From Cricetomys ansorgei (lineage: Eukaryota; Chordata; Mammalia; Rodentia; Nesomyidae), in contig JAMJFZ010003163.1 of NCBI GenBank assembly GCA_026225945.1, positions 21,264,501 to 21,328,500 of the forward strand: a stretch of DNA of 64,000 nt, given 5' to 3'. This document shows positions 1-10,522 of the stretch, piece by piece. The first letter of the stretch is position 1. The number at the start of each line of letters is the position of its first letter. The notes below the pieces were generated by a model. The model was not told the DNA's origin. It saw only the letters and a list, made by a program, of their open reading frames with translations, and made no database searches. Both the position numbers and the translations under genes were made by a program.

Positions 1-98
1 CTCATTATATGGTTGAAACTGGTTTTGAGCTCCTGATCCTTCTGCCTCCACCTCCTGGGTGCCGGAACTACAGGCACACGCCACTACCATGAGCTCTA
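1..98 (-). repeat. B1 SINE fragment
   Basis: Read on the minus strand, this is the left half of a B1 monomer: the reverse complement of the 'cctgtaatcc..gcactc..gaggcagagg' Pol III box region (CCTCCACCTCCTGGGTGCC here). It is cut by the window edge and diverged. Confidence 0.7.
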
Positions 99-844
99 GA
101 ATCCGTGATCAGCACTCACTACATGGGAAACAGAACAGTGAACAAGATCACTGTGACATTCTCCACTCAGGACCTCCAGGGTTCCCATCTGTAAAGCAGC
201 TCCTGAAGTTCACCCAGATAATCGTAGGGGTAGCTGCTGACTGAGGTTCCTGAAGAACTAGAACAAGCGTGTGCAGCTAACTGTTTCGGCTGAAAGAGCT
301 CAAGTCACTAACAGCTGCCACATCCAGCTCAATTAGGTCACGCGCTGTCCTAAATTCCCTGCCTTCCTACAGTTGTTTCCGAAGGTGTTTGACGACAGCT
401 GTACCTTGGTTTAAAAAAAAAAAAGGCATCTGGTACATATTTGTGAATGGGAAACTCCTAATTTAAACCCTAAAAACGGAAGAAGCTTATCTGTGTGCTA
501 GAGAGACAAACCCAATAGGAGAATTTGAAAATACAGATTTCATTGCCAAGGAAGTTATCGCATGGCAGCAGGGTGCTCAGACTGGTTCTGTCAGAAGACA
601 CACTTCTGAATTTATTTGTGGATAAGACTAATTTTAACATTCTTCTGATAAATTGGGCTTGCTTCATGATCGAAGCCTAGCAGGGGCATATATATAACTT
701 TTAGTGTGTTTTACTCTTAATGTAGTCTGCATTTACTTTTCATTCAAAATCAGAATTCATAATTTCAGGAATAGTCCACATAAAACCATTATATTTTTTT
801 TTCATATTACATAATGGAATTCCTTGAACTCAAAATGATGTTTG
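99..844. other. Single-copy DNA, no gene seen
   Basis: There is a short A-run near 411-423. Open frames are short (65 codons or fewer) with no recognisable domain, splice structure or codon bias. I recognise no repeat family. Confidence 0.6.
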
Positions 845-1275
845 GCTATTGTGACGGTTATTTTTAACTATCAACCTGACCTAATCTAGAATCACCTGTA
901 AGAGTCTCAAGAGTCTCAAAAAGAGATTGCCTAGGTCGGACTGACCCATGGGCACGTTTATGGGAGATTCTCTTGATCATGTTGATTGATGTGGGAAGAC
1001 CCAGCCTACAGGAGGGCAGCACCATGCCCTGGGTTTGGTCCCTGAACCGTGTAAGAGGAGAGAATGAGGACTGGGCAGTAAGAACGCGCGCGTTCGTTTC
1101 TCTCTGCGCTTGACTGCTGATGTGATGTGACCAGCTGTTTTCAGTTCCTGCCTTCCAGACTTCCCTGCTAGGATAGGCTGTAACCTGTAACCGTGAGCTA
1201 CAAGAAACCCTTTCTCCCCTCAGTTGTATCTCGTCAAGGTATTGTATCACAGCAACTGGAAGGAAAATGAAACAG
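845..1275 (+). repeat. Rodent LTR-like medium-reiterated repeat, family A
   Basis: The text 'atcaacctgac..tagaatcacctg', then 'gttgattgatgtgggaagaccc', then 'tgatgtgatgtgac' and 'accctttctcccct..ttgtatctcgtcaaggtatt..atcacagcaac' recurs at 36,195 (plus) and, reversed, at 12,322/14,440, 34,245, 49,900 and 53,000. Related copies carry a poly(A) signal near the 3' end, suggesting an LTR. I cannot assign a database name. The 128-codon minus-strand frame inside it is incidental. Confidence 0.65.
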
Positions 1276-1854
1276 CTGTCTCATGGCACTTTGGTCACAG
1301 AAGACTCATTCGATTACAAATGTACTCTTGGGCAGCCCAGTTTGGGGATAAGAAGGATTATCTCAAAGAAGCAACATCAAAACTCAAAGTGAAAAAAAAA
1401 ATACTTTGACTTTTAACAGATTTAGAGCATCAGTATGCATGGTACCTCTTCCTGGCAGCTCTGCTGGTTTCTGCTTCTTCCAGGCAGCTAGTCTGGTCTC
1501 AAAGTCTTCTTTGCAGCTTGACTTGTCTGAGAGTGACTCTCGGCAGTTTTTATTGCTCACTCAGGAAGGCAGGGGCCTGGTGAGACTGCTCAGTTTTGGG
1601 AACTTCCTGAAGCTATTTTGAGTTGTCTATTGTTACTTTCTGGATTAATTAAGGAGCCTTCGGATAAGATGGAATGTTTCAATCTTGGTGGAAATTGTTA
1701 TACAGCACATACATAGAATGATAGAGATTCTTAAAAGGAATTGGCTCACATAACCACATAGCTATTGAGTTTAAGAAGCTCCTAGTCTTTAGTTGTCAAA
1801 CTAGAAACACCAGAGAAACAATGTGTCGGTCAAGCCCATATATAAAGGTCAAAA
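1276..1854. other. Single-copy DNA, no gene seen
   Basis: A 41-codon frame begins at 1,267 and runs to a stop at 1,390, ending in an A-rich run. It resembles no family I know. Nothing else is recognised. Confidence 0.5.
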
Positions 1855-2374
1855 AACCTATGTAAAATTTTAGTCCAAAATCCTGCAGGTTCCAGACCAA
1901 AGAAGAGCCCAGGCACCTCAGGACATGAGCAGAGCCCAATTCCCCAAGTGAGAAGCCACTGCTCCCTCTCACTGGCACCCTAACCCCCTGCTCCCCAGGA
2001 CCAGCTTACTCTCCAGTGCCCACCTGGGACTAGGTTGCCAGCTTACAGGCCACATCTTCGGTCCTCTGGCACCTTAACAACCAGCCTCTCAGAACCCACC
2101 GGGAGCTCATTCTGCAGCACCTCTGACCAGAGCAGAACTTACTACCCAGATAAGAGCCACAGCTCACTCCTTTCAGAACCTGCAGGGTGCTCATCACAAG
2201 AGTCCTGAGGCCTAAATCAAACTCAGTCCTCTGGTTAGAGACCACATCTCCCTCCCTCCCTTCCTCCTGGCCTCACCGCAGCTGGCACCCTAATCCCCTA
2301 GCTTTCAGGACTTATGAGGAACTCAGCTCCCAAGTCAGAGACCACATCACCTACCCTCTAACATCTTAAACCTC

Positions 2375-2590
2375 AACATGGGTACTGGAGAGATGGTTCT
2401 GCCCCTAGGAGCACTTGCTGTTCTTACAGAGGACCCTAATTCAGTTCTCAGCACCAATATCAGGCAACTACAACTTCCTGTAATTCTAACTCCAGAGCAT
2501 CCAACACCCTTTTCTGACCTCCACGGGCCCCCAACACCTATGTGTGCATAGACACAGAGAGACACATATATAAAAATAAATCTTTAAGCC
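2375..2590 (+). repeat. B2/B3 SINE inside the L1
   Basis: Starts 'tactggagagatggttctg' (tRNA-derived A-box region), has a B-box-like 'ggaccctaattcagttctcagcacc', the B2/B3 body 'taattctaactccagagcatc' and an A-rich tail 'aaaaataaatctttaa'. It interrupts the L1 5' region, so it inserted later. Confidence 0.85.
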
Positions 2591-3420
2591 TCAGCATCTG
2601 AGGATTCCCATGGAGCTAATGCCAAGGTTAGGGGACATACTTATGCCTTCCTCTGCCACCCTAACTTTATCATCGAGTAACCCATATAAAGCACCTTTTT
2701 ACACCTTTTTACACATTCCATCATGCTTGGCCATCCTGACCCACATAGGACCAGAATGGCACGGCTGCATCCTTCTCAAATCAGAGATCTTGAACTCCCA
2801 CCACCACAATAGACACTAGAAGTGCCCTCTTGAACCTCAGGTTATAGGCCACACAACTGCTGACTCTGGAAACCCATCACCCTCTCTCTCAGATCAGGCA
2901 AAGCAACTGCTCATACGGTCAAAGACCATAGCTTTCAGTATCCAAGCTTAGGCCACCCCGGATACCATACCCAAGAGTCAATGATAGACTTAAAACACCT
3001 AGTTGATTTCAAATCAGCAAAGTTGCATTAATAACAAGCAGATATTCCAATGTCCACAAGAAACAGGTGGGGCAGACTTGTATCAAAGGCCACAACCAAG
3101 AAAATATGAACCATCTCATCAAAAAAATACAGGCAATATGAAAAACTAAGGCAATGTGCCCCCCTCAAAAGTCCAGTCTCATAGTAATGGTATCTGACGA
3201 CAGCTTAACTTAGGACAAATTCCAGACAAAGAAATCAAAAGGACAATTGTAAAAATGTTGAAAGAATTCAAAGAAGAAATTAGTAAACACCTGAATGAAA
3301 TTAAAGAGAACAGGTGAAAACTCCTGATTGAATTCCAAGACAACCTAAACAAACAGCTAAGTGAAACAAGGAAGATAATTCGCGATATGAAAATAGAACT
3401 CAATAAAGAGGAACACTAAC

Positions 3421-3545
3421 ACTCACAACTCTATGTAACTCCAGTTCCAGGCGATCCAAAACCTTCTTCTGTCCTGTGTGGGCACCACACACGTGGTACA
3501 CAGCTACACATGCAAGCAAAACATATATATATATTTAAAAATAAA
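3421..3545 (+). repeat. B3 SINE, right half
   Basis: Only the 3' portion is present: 'ctccagttccaggcgatcc', 'acacatgcaagcaaaacat' and a 'ttaaaaataaact' tail. It is inserted in the L1 together with the next SINE. Confidence 0.7.
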
Positions 3546-3547
3546 CT

Positions 3548-3735
3548 TCAAGGCCAGCAAGGTAGACCAGTAAGAAGAGGCACATGCCACCAAGCCTGGT
3601 ACCCCAAGTTTGATTCCCAGCACCCACAGGAGAAGGGAAGCACGTACTCGTTCTTCTTGTCCTCTGACCTCCACAACGCTTCATGGCATGGGCACACACA
3701 CAAAGTAAGCTGATATATGTAACAAAACATCTGAA
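3548..3735 (+). repeat. RSINE1-like SINE
   Basis: Carries 'ggccagcaaggtagaccagt', 'gcctggtaccccaagtttgattcccagcaccc', 'tgtcctctgacctccac' and a short CA-rich end, the layout of the rodent tRNA-derived RSINE1/B2-type SINE. Confidence 0.65.
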
Positions 3736-4910
3736 TCATAGCTAACTCAAGTGAATAACCCAGTAATGCACCTTAAAGCTTTAGAAAAATAAGAACAAAC
3801 CCAATCCCGAGGCAGTGCGGCGTTGGCAGCACAGTGCCGAGCACGGCTACCTCCCAGCCTCAAGGCGGTAGACAGAAAGAAATAATGAAGGCCAAGGCAG
3901 AACTTAATGAGCTAGAAATGGAAAATTTTACAAGGGCTCAATTAAACAATGGGTTGGTTATTTGCAAAGAGAAACAAGATTAACAAATCCATAGCTGATT
4001 TAAGCAAAAGAAAGAAGAAAGACCCAAATTAAGAAAATTCAAGATGAAGCGGGAGACATTATCACAGACAGCAATGAAATTTTAAAAATAGTGACAGACT
4101 TTAAAAGCCTATACTCCACCAAGTCGGAAAATCTAAAAGAAATGGATCAATTTCTAGATATACGTGACCTGACAAACCAAGAATAGATCGATGATTTAAA
4201 CAAGACTATAACAAGAAATACGATTGTAATAACAAAATAAAAATTCTCCTAACTAAAAAAAGTCCAGGTCAAGATGGATTTACAGCAAAATTCTCCAAGA
4301 CCTTCAAAGAAGAACTGAAACCTTCTAAAATTATTATGTAAAATCGAAAAGTGCATTCCCAGAAGCCAGTATTACTTTAATACCCAACCCAGACAAAGAC
4401 ATAGGGGGAAATTTTTATCTCACAATAGAAAGGCATGCACAGCGTGTTCCCTGCTCCCCTCTTCACCGTAGCTGGGAAATGAAACCAACCTAGACCTCCA
4501 TCAACTGGTGAATGGATAATGAAAGTGTAGCACACTTGCAGAATAGAATTCTACTCTACCAAAAAAAATGAAGTTATTAAAACTGCTGGAAAATAGAAAG
4601 AACTACAAAAAAAATTATACCGAGTGAGGTAACTCATGTGTTCTCTCCCATGTATGGATCACAGCTTTGAAACTATTTTTGTATTTGACCTGGAATGTCT
4701 GTAGAGACCAGAAAGCTAGAGAGGGACCCTGAGGGGAGAAATGCCTAAAGTGGGGAGCATGCAGTAGAATTCACCCAGATAAAATAAAAGCAGAGAGGAG
4801 GATGCAGGGGTAGTGATGCTGAAACAAGGAAAGGAAAGGGGAGAAAGAAGGGAAGATGTGAGAGGGTTAGTCAAAAGTAAGATTATCAGAAAACGTATGG
4901 AAACTTACTA

Positions 4911-5900
4911 CTCTGTAAGCTTATTTTATTTCATTGCCTTAAGAATGGAGATAGGCTACACAGGTGGATAATGCCAATCCCAGCAGCCACGGGTGCTCAA
5001 AGGAAAGTCTCAGTGCCGGGTGTGGGATGACTCCGTGTAAGTTGTTAGTCAAAGAATCCAGAGGTCCTGAAAGCACAGATTACTGTCATTACCCACCTGA
5101 ACTACAGGATAAGACCTTATCGCTGAAGATACCTTACATCCTGGTTGATGGATGTAGAGAAATAAAGCCAGAACTGAATTAGAAATCCCCTCTCTGCTTC
5201 CTAGAGCACACTGTGTCAGAGGTGCTACGCTGGCTGCTGGAGGAGAAAACCCAACCTTATGCAACAGCGAATCTTGTAGGCTTCAGTACCAACCTGCCAG
5301 GCCAGATGTGCCTGCCCTCTGATGCTAATAGTGCCATGATTGTTGTGGAGATACCAACCTCTCTCTCTGAGTAAATTTGAGACCCACTCCAAAGGAGGAA
5401 ATTCATGCCTGCTACTGTAAATTTGGTCAAAAGCTATGGCTGAGGAGGTCACAGTCACTAGGGAACGGTAACATCATAGTTTTGCTAATTTGACATGGCA
5501 AATACTTCCTTCTAAGTATTTATGCTTATGCCCACAGACAAGTGCTTAGCATTGACCAGAGAAGCTTCTCTATGTGGTAAATGACAGTGAAATTCTGACA
5601 TTCTTAGCTGGGTGAGGTGCTGAGATTTAGTGACTGTTGTGTATTCAGCCCCGAACAAGGCATTTGTACCGCCATTTCTAAGGGTCAGGGAATATCTCAG
5701 AAAAAGAAATAGAAAAATAATGTAAGAATTGAGTGACAGGGAGAAGGGTTGGAAATCAGTATCTGCTGGGCTTGACGCCATCACTGCAAATCAAACTCAC
5801 AGCAGCTGGAGTTGCCTGACTGGGCCATGCTTTTTGTCTTCATCTCCTCTGCACCAGGGACAGGGTCATATGCAAGTTAAGTCCTGTTAAACAGTACTTC
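4911..5900. other. Unclassified sequence, possibly an old rodent repeat
   Basis: Directly follows the L1 end. It reads like an interspersed repeat (for example 'actacaggataagacctta' and 'ggaggaaattcatgcctgctactgtaaat'), but I cannot name the family. Small frames on both strands show no domain. Confidence 0.35.
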
Positions 5901-5901
5901 C

Positions 5902-5948
5902 TGGATGGATGGACGGATGGACGGATGGATGGATGGATTGTGGATGGA
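5902..5948 (+). repeat. (GGAT)n microsatellite
   Basis: About eleven units of GGAT/GGAC, imperfect. Confidence 0.95.
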
Positions 5949-7615
5949 CAGACATATGGGTGGATGAAAAGAATTTCCTAGGAAAATGTGATACTGGGCA
6001 CAGGATAAATTATAGAGACATCCTGACAACTCTGGAATCGGGTCGGAGAAATATCAAATCTTCAGAGAAATAAAATCTCCAGCCTGTACTTTTACTAAGT
6101 AACTGATGGTTATCTCAACAATCAGAATCGAATATTAAATATATCAGAATTGTTGATGAACAACATATGGCTGGTAGTTGTCGGTGTAGGAATAGTTTTT
6201 CACAGAAACGTTAACACGTGGAAACATTTAACCTCTGTATACAGTAGGCTTCTCATTGAAAATTTCCTATGTTGTTGATGTGAAGACTATAGCTCTGCAG
6301 TTCACAATCTACGTGACTGCGTTGGGCAGTCTAATCTTGTCCTAGGATGCTAATGTAGTATTTTAGTTACTGCAACCCCCCAGCACCTCTGAAAAATATG
6401 TCCTATAGAGTCCACATGACAGAGAAACGGTTCCAGAAATTTCTGTAACTTAACTCTTACATAGAATAGATTATGAAATAGACCAGGCTTCATACCTGTG
6501 GATTCTAGCGCAGAGGTCCCAAAGTATTAACTCACAGAATACTTCACAGTGTTATTGCAAAGTTATATTAAACTTCCAGATAAGAAACATGTTTGCAAAG
6601 GGCAAAGTCAGGACATCTTTTAAAATCGTATTTTTACCATTACTTTTTCTGATGGGCAATCCCTAATGGTCAGAACCTGAGCGGTCTCATAACTAACCTA
6701 GGAAAATTTCTAGGCTGTCTTTACAAATTTATGTTTTATAGCCTGAACATACACCACGGCTCAGAGGGAAGTAGGAGAAACCCCAGCCACTATCGATGTT
6801 TCTTATCAATAATGGTAAATAGAGAATGATGTTCATCAAAAGGCAACAGCTGGCCAGGGTCTGCTGAAGGAATTTCCCTCCTTGGAAACATCCTGGGGGA
6901 AGCGTCAGAAAAATCCTCAAAGCTCAGCAGCTGCCCAACTGCCATGGAAGGATGAATTCCAAGTGACCCCACCTGGTAACAACCCGTTTCCCTCTGTGTT
7001 CAGTAAGAGCGGTCCGAGAAACTCTTTCTGGAGAGAATGTCGGCTTTTGAGCAGTCGGAATGCACTGGGAGCAGGGAAAGACGTTGCCGTTCCGCATACA
7101 TTTCTCTAAAGAAGGGGGAAGCAGATTTTGAATGTTCTCCAAAGCCTCACCGAAAACTATAGAAAGATCCATGTTGAAAGTTAGCTTTGCTTTTCTCAAG
7201 GGGAAAAAAGATAAAAGCCCAGTAGCGGTTCAAGACCCGCAGATTTCAGAAAATGGAGACTTCTGTGTGCTTTTGAGCCAATTGATGTATGCATCCATAA
7301 GCACCGAAATTCCTATTTGTTTCCATTTGCAGGCTTTACCTCTATCGGATATGTCTACTTTCCTGCCTTTGTGATCAGACTATCTGTAATCTGTTTTGGT
7401 CGTTCCTGGAGGGCATGCAGCCAGTGCTGTGAATCTGCTAGCAAAGTCGATATCCTCACACCCGTCACGCAGAAGCTACAGGGCTGGTCCCCTCCACTCC
7501 TTGGGATTGGCTGGCTTCACTGCCAATGCAGTTCTTCTACCATCGAGATGTCATTTTACCTTTCCTTCTACCCAGGAGCTACCTCTTCTGGTTGCCTTCT
7601 CTGTCCCTCTCATGG
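5949..7615. other. Single-copy DNA, no gene seen
   Basis: Overlapping frames of 60-137 codons occur on both strands between 6,730 and 7,740. They lack recognisable motifs, clear splice sites or a consistent reading direction, so I treat them as chance frames. No repeat is recognised. Confidence 0.5.
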
Positions 7616-8325
7616 GCAAACCAGATTCTATCTCAAAATCTGGAAAAGTGTTTCCTCAGGGTCAGCACACAGAAGTTGTGTTCCAGAGGGGGCCAGGGTT
7701 GTACCTCGTGTTGGCAGCCTGCCTTGGTAAGGTGTAAGAGTCATCCAGATGGTACTGGTTTTGAAGGCATAAAGGGGTCACTGGGGAACAGCTGAGGCTT
7801 GGCACCATGAAGAGAGGCCAGGAGAGGCCATTGATAAAAATGCAGCCTCAGTGGCAGTTGAAGGCCAAGATTGAAGGGGTCATGCAGAGAAATTGCAGTT
7901 TGGCACCATGAAGAGAGTCCAGGAGGGGCTATTAGGAAAAGTGCAGCCCAGTTGCAGGAGAAGATCCCAGAGTTCTGAAGATACCGGTACCATGAGGGTG
8001 ATCACCAAGAACAGCAGCAGCAGCTGTGTGAGCCACTCAGACCCTGGAGGACAAGCTGTGTGTGCTGCAGAGGTCAGAGCCTGAGAAATGACCCTTTGGA
8101 AGAGCCCAGAAGGTTGTGAGTGAATTCCAGATCAATGGACATTGATAATGCTTTTCTGTTGTCCAAGGACACTTGAAATCTTTACAGATGTTTGGTTTCA
8201 TTTGGTCCTGTGCATCCTAGCAGGCCTCATAATTGTTCCTCTGGTAGAAAGTGTTGCTGGTGTAGTGTTCAATTGTGTGTAGAGATAAAGCTTTTTTCTT
8301 AATTGGCATATACAGAAAGGGGAAA
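7616..8325 (+). mobile_element. Non-autonomous ERVK-like element copy 1, interior
   Basis: Collinear with 13,376-14,097 over about 710 bases. It ends in a purine tract (8,314-8,325, AGAAAGGGGAAA) directly before an LTR, as expected for a plus-strand primer (polypurine) tract. The 5' LTR and upstream interior are missing. No gag, protease, reverse transcriptase or integrase motif is visible, so it would depend on a helper. An internal 101-base tandem duplication starts near 7,790. Confidence 0.7.
7790..7965 (+). repeat. ~101-bp tandem duplication inside ERV copy 1
   Basis: The phrase GGCACCATGAAGAGAG occurs at 7,801 and 7,902, each followed by similar text. The same duplication (98-base period) is at 13,571/13,669 in the second copy, so it predates both insertions. 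Confidence 0.75.
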
Positions 8326-8657
8326 TGTTACAGAAGTTTATTTCCAGTTATGCTTAAAATGATTGTTTTGTTCATTGTTGTGCATTGTTGCCTAGTCCTT
8401 GGCATTTTGTATTGTCTGCAGGTGTTGGCTTTATGGAAAAGAGGTTGATTCCTCATGATCTTCACATGCTATCAGTAGAACACCTGAGGAGCTCCTGTTT
8501 CAATAAAAACTGCTGAGATAGGACGATCAGGATTCCACTGTCCAGGATGGCACTTGCCATGGCAGGTGGGTCCCTCTGCTGAGCTCTGGCAGGGTTTGCA
8601 CCTATGAAAATGCCTCCTTGTCTTCTTTGCTGGGCCACTCAGTACCGAACTGCTACA
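8326..8657 (+). mobile_element. LTR of ERVK-like element (copy 1)
   Basis: 332 bases beginning TGTTACAG and ending GCTACA. It aligns along its whole length with the LTRs at 12,583 and 14,098. A poly(A) signal AATAAA lies near 8,502. It is preceded by a purine tract and followed, two bases later, by a primer-binding-site-like sequence. Confidence 0.75.
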
Positions 8658-8659
8658 AG

Positions 8660-8678
8660 TGGCACTCCAACATGGAGC
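8660..8678 (+). other. Putative tRNA-Lys primer-binding site
   Basis: TGGCACTCCAACATGGAGC sits two bases after the LTR. It differs from a lysine-type primer site mainly by CpG-decay transitions and one inserted base, and it resembles 12,911-12,929 after the second copy's 5' LTR. Its position after an LTR that also has a polypurine tract upstream is unusual. The last bases could alternatively belong to the adjoining SINE. Confidence 0.5.
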
Positions 8679-8689
8679 AAGAGAACAGG

Positions 8690-8822
8690 TGCCGACTACA
8701 GACGCCACTATGTTGTCCTCTGATCTCCTCATGTACATCACGACATGAATGCGCTCACACATACATACCCATGTGTACATACATACAGATAAATACGGTT
8801 TTTAAATTTTAATAAAGTAATT
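8690..8822 (+). repeat. RSINE1/B2-type SINE 3' part
   Basis: Contains 'tgtcctctgatctcctcatg', a CA-rich segment and an A/T-rich tail ending 'ttttaataaag'. The 5' half is missing or merged with ERV sequence. Confidence 0.6.
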
Positions 8823-9063
8823 AAATTATGGGCCAACGTAACGCTTAAGCAAGTAAAGGCTCCTACTGTGTAAGCCGGGAAACCTGGAACTCGAAGGGTA
8901 GAAAGAGAAAACTGACTGCCGCAAGTTGTCTTCTGCCCTCACCGAATACAGACACAAAGATAACAAATGAAAAACTAAAAGTAAGATAAAATTATAAGGA
9001 AGAACAACTAAGTCAAAACTCTCTGAGATGTGCAGGGGAGGAAGCAAGCCTGCTCTTTAAAAA

Positions 9064-9292
9064 TGAGCTAGAGATATGGATCAGCAGTAAAGAGCAGCTG
9101 GCCACTCTTCCAGAGGACCTGGGTTCAATTCCCAGTACCCATACAACCACTGTCTGTGAGTCCATTTCTAGGGGATCCTCCTAGAAATCTTCTGATCTTC
9201 TGATCTTCTGATCTCTGCTGGCTTTGCACTCATATGGCGTGTAGACATGCATGCAGGAAAAACACCCACACACATAAAAATAAATAAAATTT
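9064..9292 (+). repeat. B2/B3 SINE
   Basis: Starts 'gagctagagatatggatcag', has 'ggacctgggttcaattcccagtaccc' (B-box) and ends 'acacataaaaataaataaaat'. A TCTTCTGA triplet duplication occurs near 9,187-9,212. Confidence 0.85.
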
Positions 9293-9297
9293 ATCAG

Positions 9298-9525
9298 TGA
9301 GCACGGCAGGCTCCGGTGGTAGAGTCCTTGCTTAGCTAGCATGCATACATGTAGGAAACAGCCTAGGTAGAATCCCTAGTGTCACACAAACCGGTGCCAC
9401 TGCGTGCCTGTAATTCCAGGAGTATCGGAAGTTCAAGGTCATCCTTAGCTCTTCAGTAATTTGAGACTGAGGTTAGCCTGGGCTAGATGAGAGCCAGTCT
9501 CAGAGAAATAAAGCAAGGAGAAGGA
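9298..9525 (+). repeat. B4-type SINE (ID-like plus B1-like)
   Basis: An ID/tRNA-like left part ('ggtggtagagtccttgcttagc' ... 'gtagaatccctagtgtcac') is followed by a B1-like right part ('gcctgtaattccaggagtat', 'gagactgaggttagcctggg', 'cagtctcagagaaataa'). Confidence 0.7.
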
Positions 9526-9620
9526 GGAAGGAGGAAGGAGGAAGTAGGAAGGAGGAAGGAAGGAAGGAAGGAAGGAAGGAAGGAAGGAAGGAAGGAAGGA
9601 AGGAAGGAAGGAAGGAAGGA
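9526..9620 (+). repeat. (GGAA)n microsatellite
   Basis: Imperfect GGAGGAA units change to about 17 perfect AAGG units. It grew from the A-rich end of the preceding SINE. The lysine/glycine or phenylalanine/proline-rich frames here are artefacts. Confidence 0.95.
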
Positions 9621-9624
9621 AACA

Positions 9625-10025
9625 GTATGCCTTGTGACGCAGAGCAGATTTCAGCCACAGGGACTGCAACATAGGGCAACATACAGTATCCCATGCACAG
9701 AGGGTAATTAAGCACTGCCTTGGAAAGGGACGTTTGCACCCTCTGCTGTAGCCCGATGGCTGGCTTGTATCTGTTTCTATTCATTACTGTCAGGAAGAAC
9801 AAAACAGGGTGTGATTAATGCAGTTCAGAGCAACAAATTGCAGCCAAGAATGACTCCTCCAAAAGAAGAAAGCATGAGGTTAAGCAAGGGAAAAAAAAAA
9901 AATCATTTACTAAGGCCTGGGATTCTGTTTGTATTTTATATGTATATATGGTATTGTTATTGCCGTTACTAGCATGTAATGAGATTTAGATGGTGCCTGA
10001 TATTAATTCTAGTCTGTGTGCCACG
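9625..10025. other. Single-copy DNA, no gene seen
   Basis: Only an A-run near 9,890-9,902 and TA-rich text near 9,940 stand out. Confidence 0.5.
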
Positions 10026-10029
10026 TGTG

Positions 10030-10170
10030 ACTTAGATCAGTGAATCCTCATAAAATTCAATGGAGTGGATATTAATGTCTTCCCTAATTGACAGGTAAGG
10101 CAAAGGGCTTCAGGAAGCCAAGTGACTCTCCCAGTTGCTGGGTGTCAGAACCAGAATGATAGCAAGGTGA
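10030..10170 (+). repeat. MIR element
   Basis: Ancient core text is visible: 'cctcataaaattcaatg', 'ttgacaggtaaggcaaagggcttcaggaagccaagtgactctcccag' and 'gtgtcagaaccagaatga' follow the MIR order (threshold, core, flanking). Confidence 0.6.
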
Positions 10171-10454
10171 GTAATAGATGCTCTGTTTATCTCCTAGACT
10201 TGTCATTAGTGTTAAACACGATACTATCCTGGGAAGAAGTCAAAATTTAACATGCTTATCTGTATAAGATCCTGCGATACGCTATCTACGTCTCACGGTG
10301 CAGGGACTCGGAATCTATCTCGGTTTCCAGGTTAGTGTCCACTAAGCCAGAGCAGCATGCGTGGCCGTAGGAAAGCTCTGCTACATGAGCAATCACGGCA
10401 GGGCCAGCTTTCAGATCTGTAGATGAAGATCTCCAAATTCTTGCACCTGTGAGG

Positions 10455-10522
10455 TTAAGGGCTGCAGCAAAGTGATAGCTCAATAAACATTTGTTGAACT
10501 CACAGATAATAAATAATTAAGT
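10455..10522 (+). repeat. MIR/L2 3'-tail fragment
   Basis: The text 'agctcaataaacatttgttgaactcac' is the common 3' end of MIR and L2 elements. Confidence 0.5.

Larger units (their letters stand above)
1855..4910 (+). mobile_element. Decayed L1 (Lx-like) retrotransposon, plus strand
   Basis: About 1,855-3,085 looks like a GC-richer 5' UTR with loosely repeated units (the words 'agagaccacatc' and 'gctggcaccctaa' recur). About 3,085-3,420 reads as lysine/glutamate-rich ORF1-like sequence with stops. About 3,750-4,440 contains ORF2-like segments, including the reverse-transcriptase text ITLIPNPDKD and the upstream FSKTFKEELK. About 4,470-4,910 matches the L1 3' end ('tccatcaactggtgaatggataatg'). 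Much of ORF2 is deleted, SINEs are inserted near 2,380 and 3,420, and every frame is broken. It cannot move on its own. Confidence 0.75.

Noticed and set aside
1267..1392. 41-codon frame as a micropeptide
   Set aside because: Short, at the edge of a family A repeat, ends in an A-rich run, and no homolog is recognised.
9445..9802. Frames rich in FLPS or GRKE repeats
   Set aside because: Direct translation of the (GGAA)n microsatellite.
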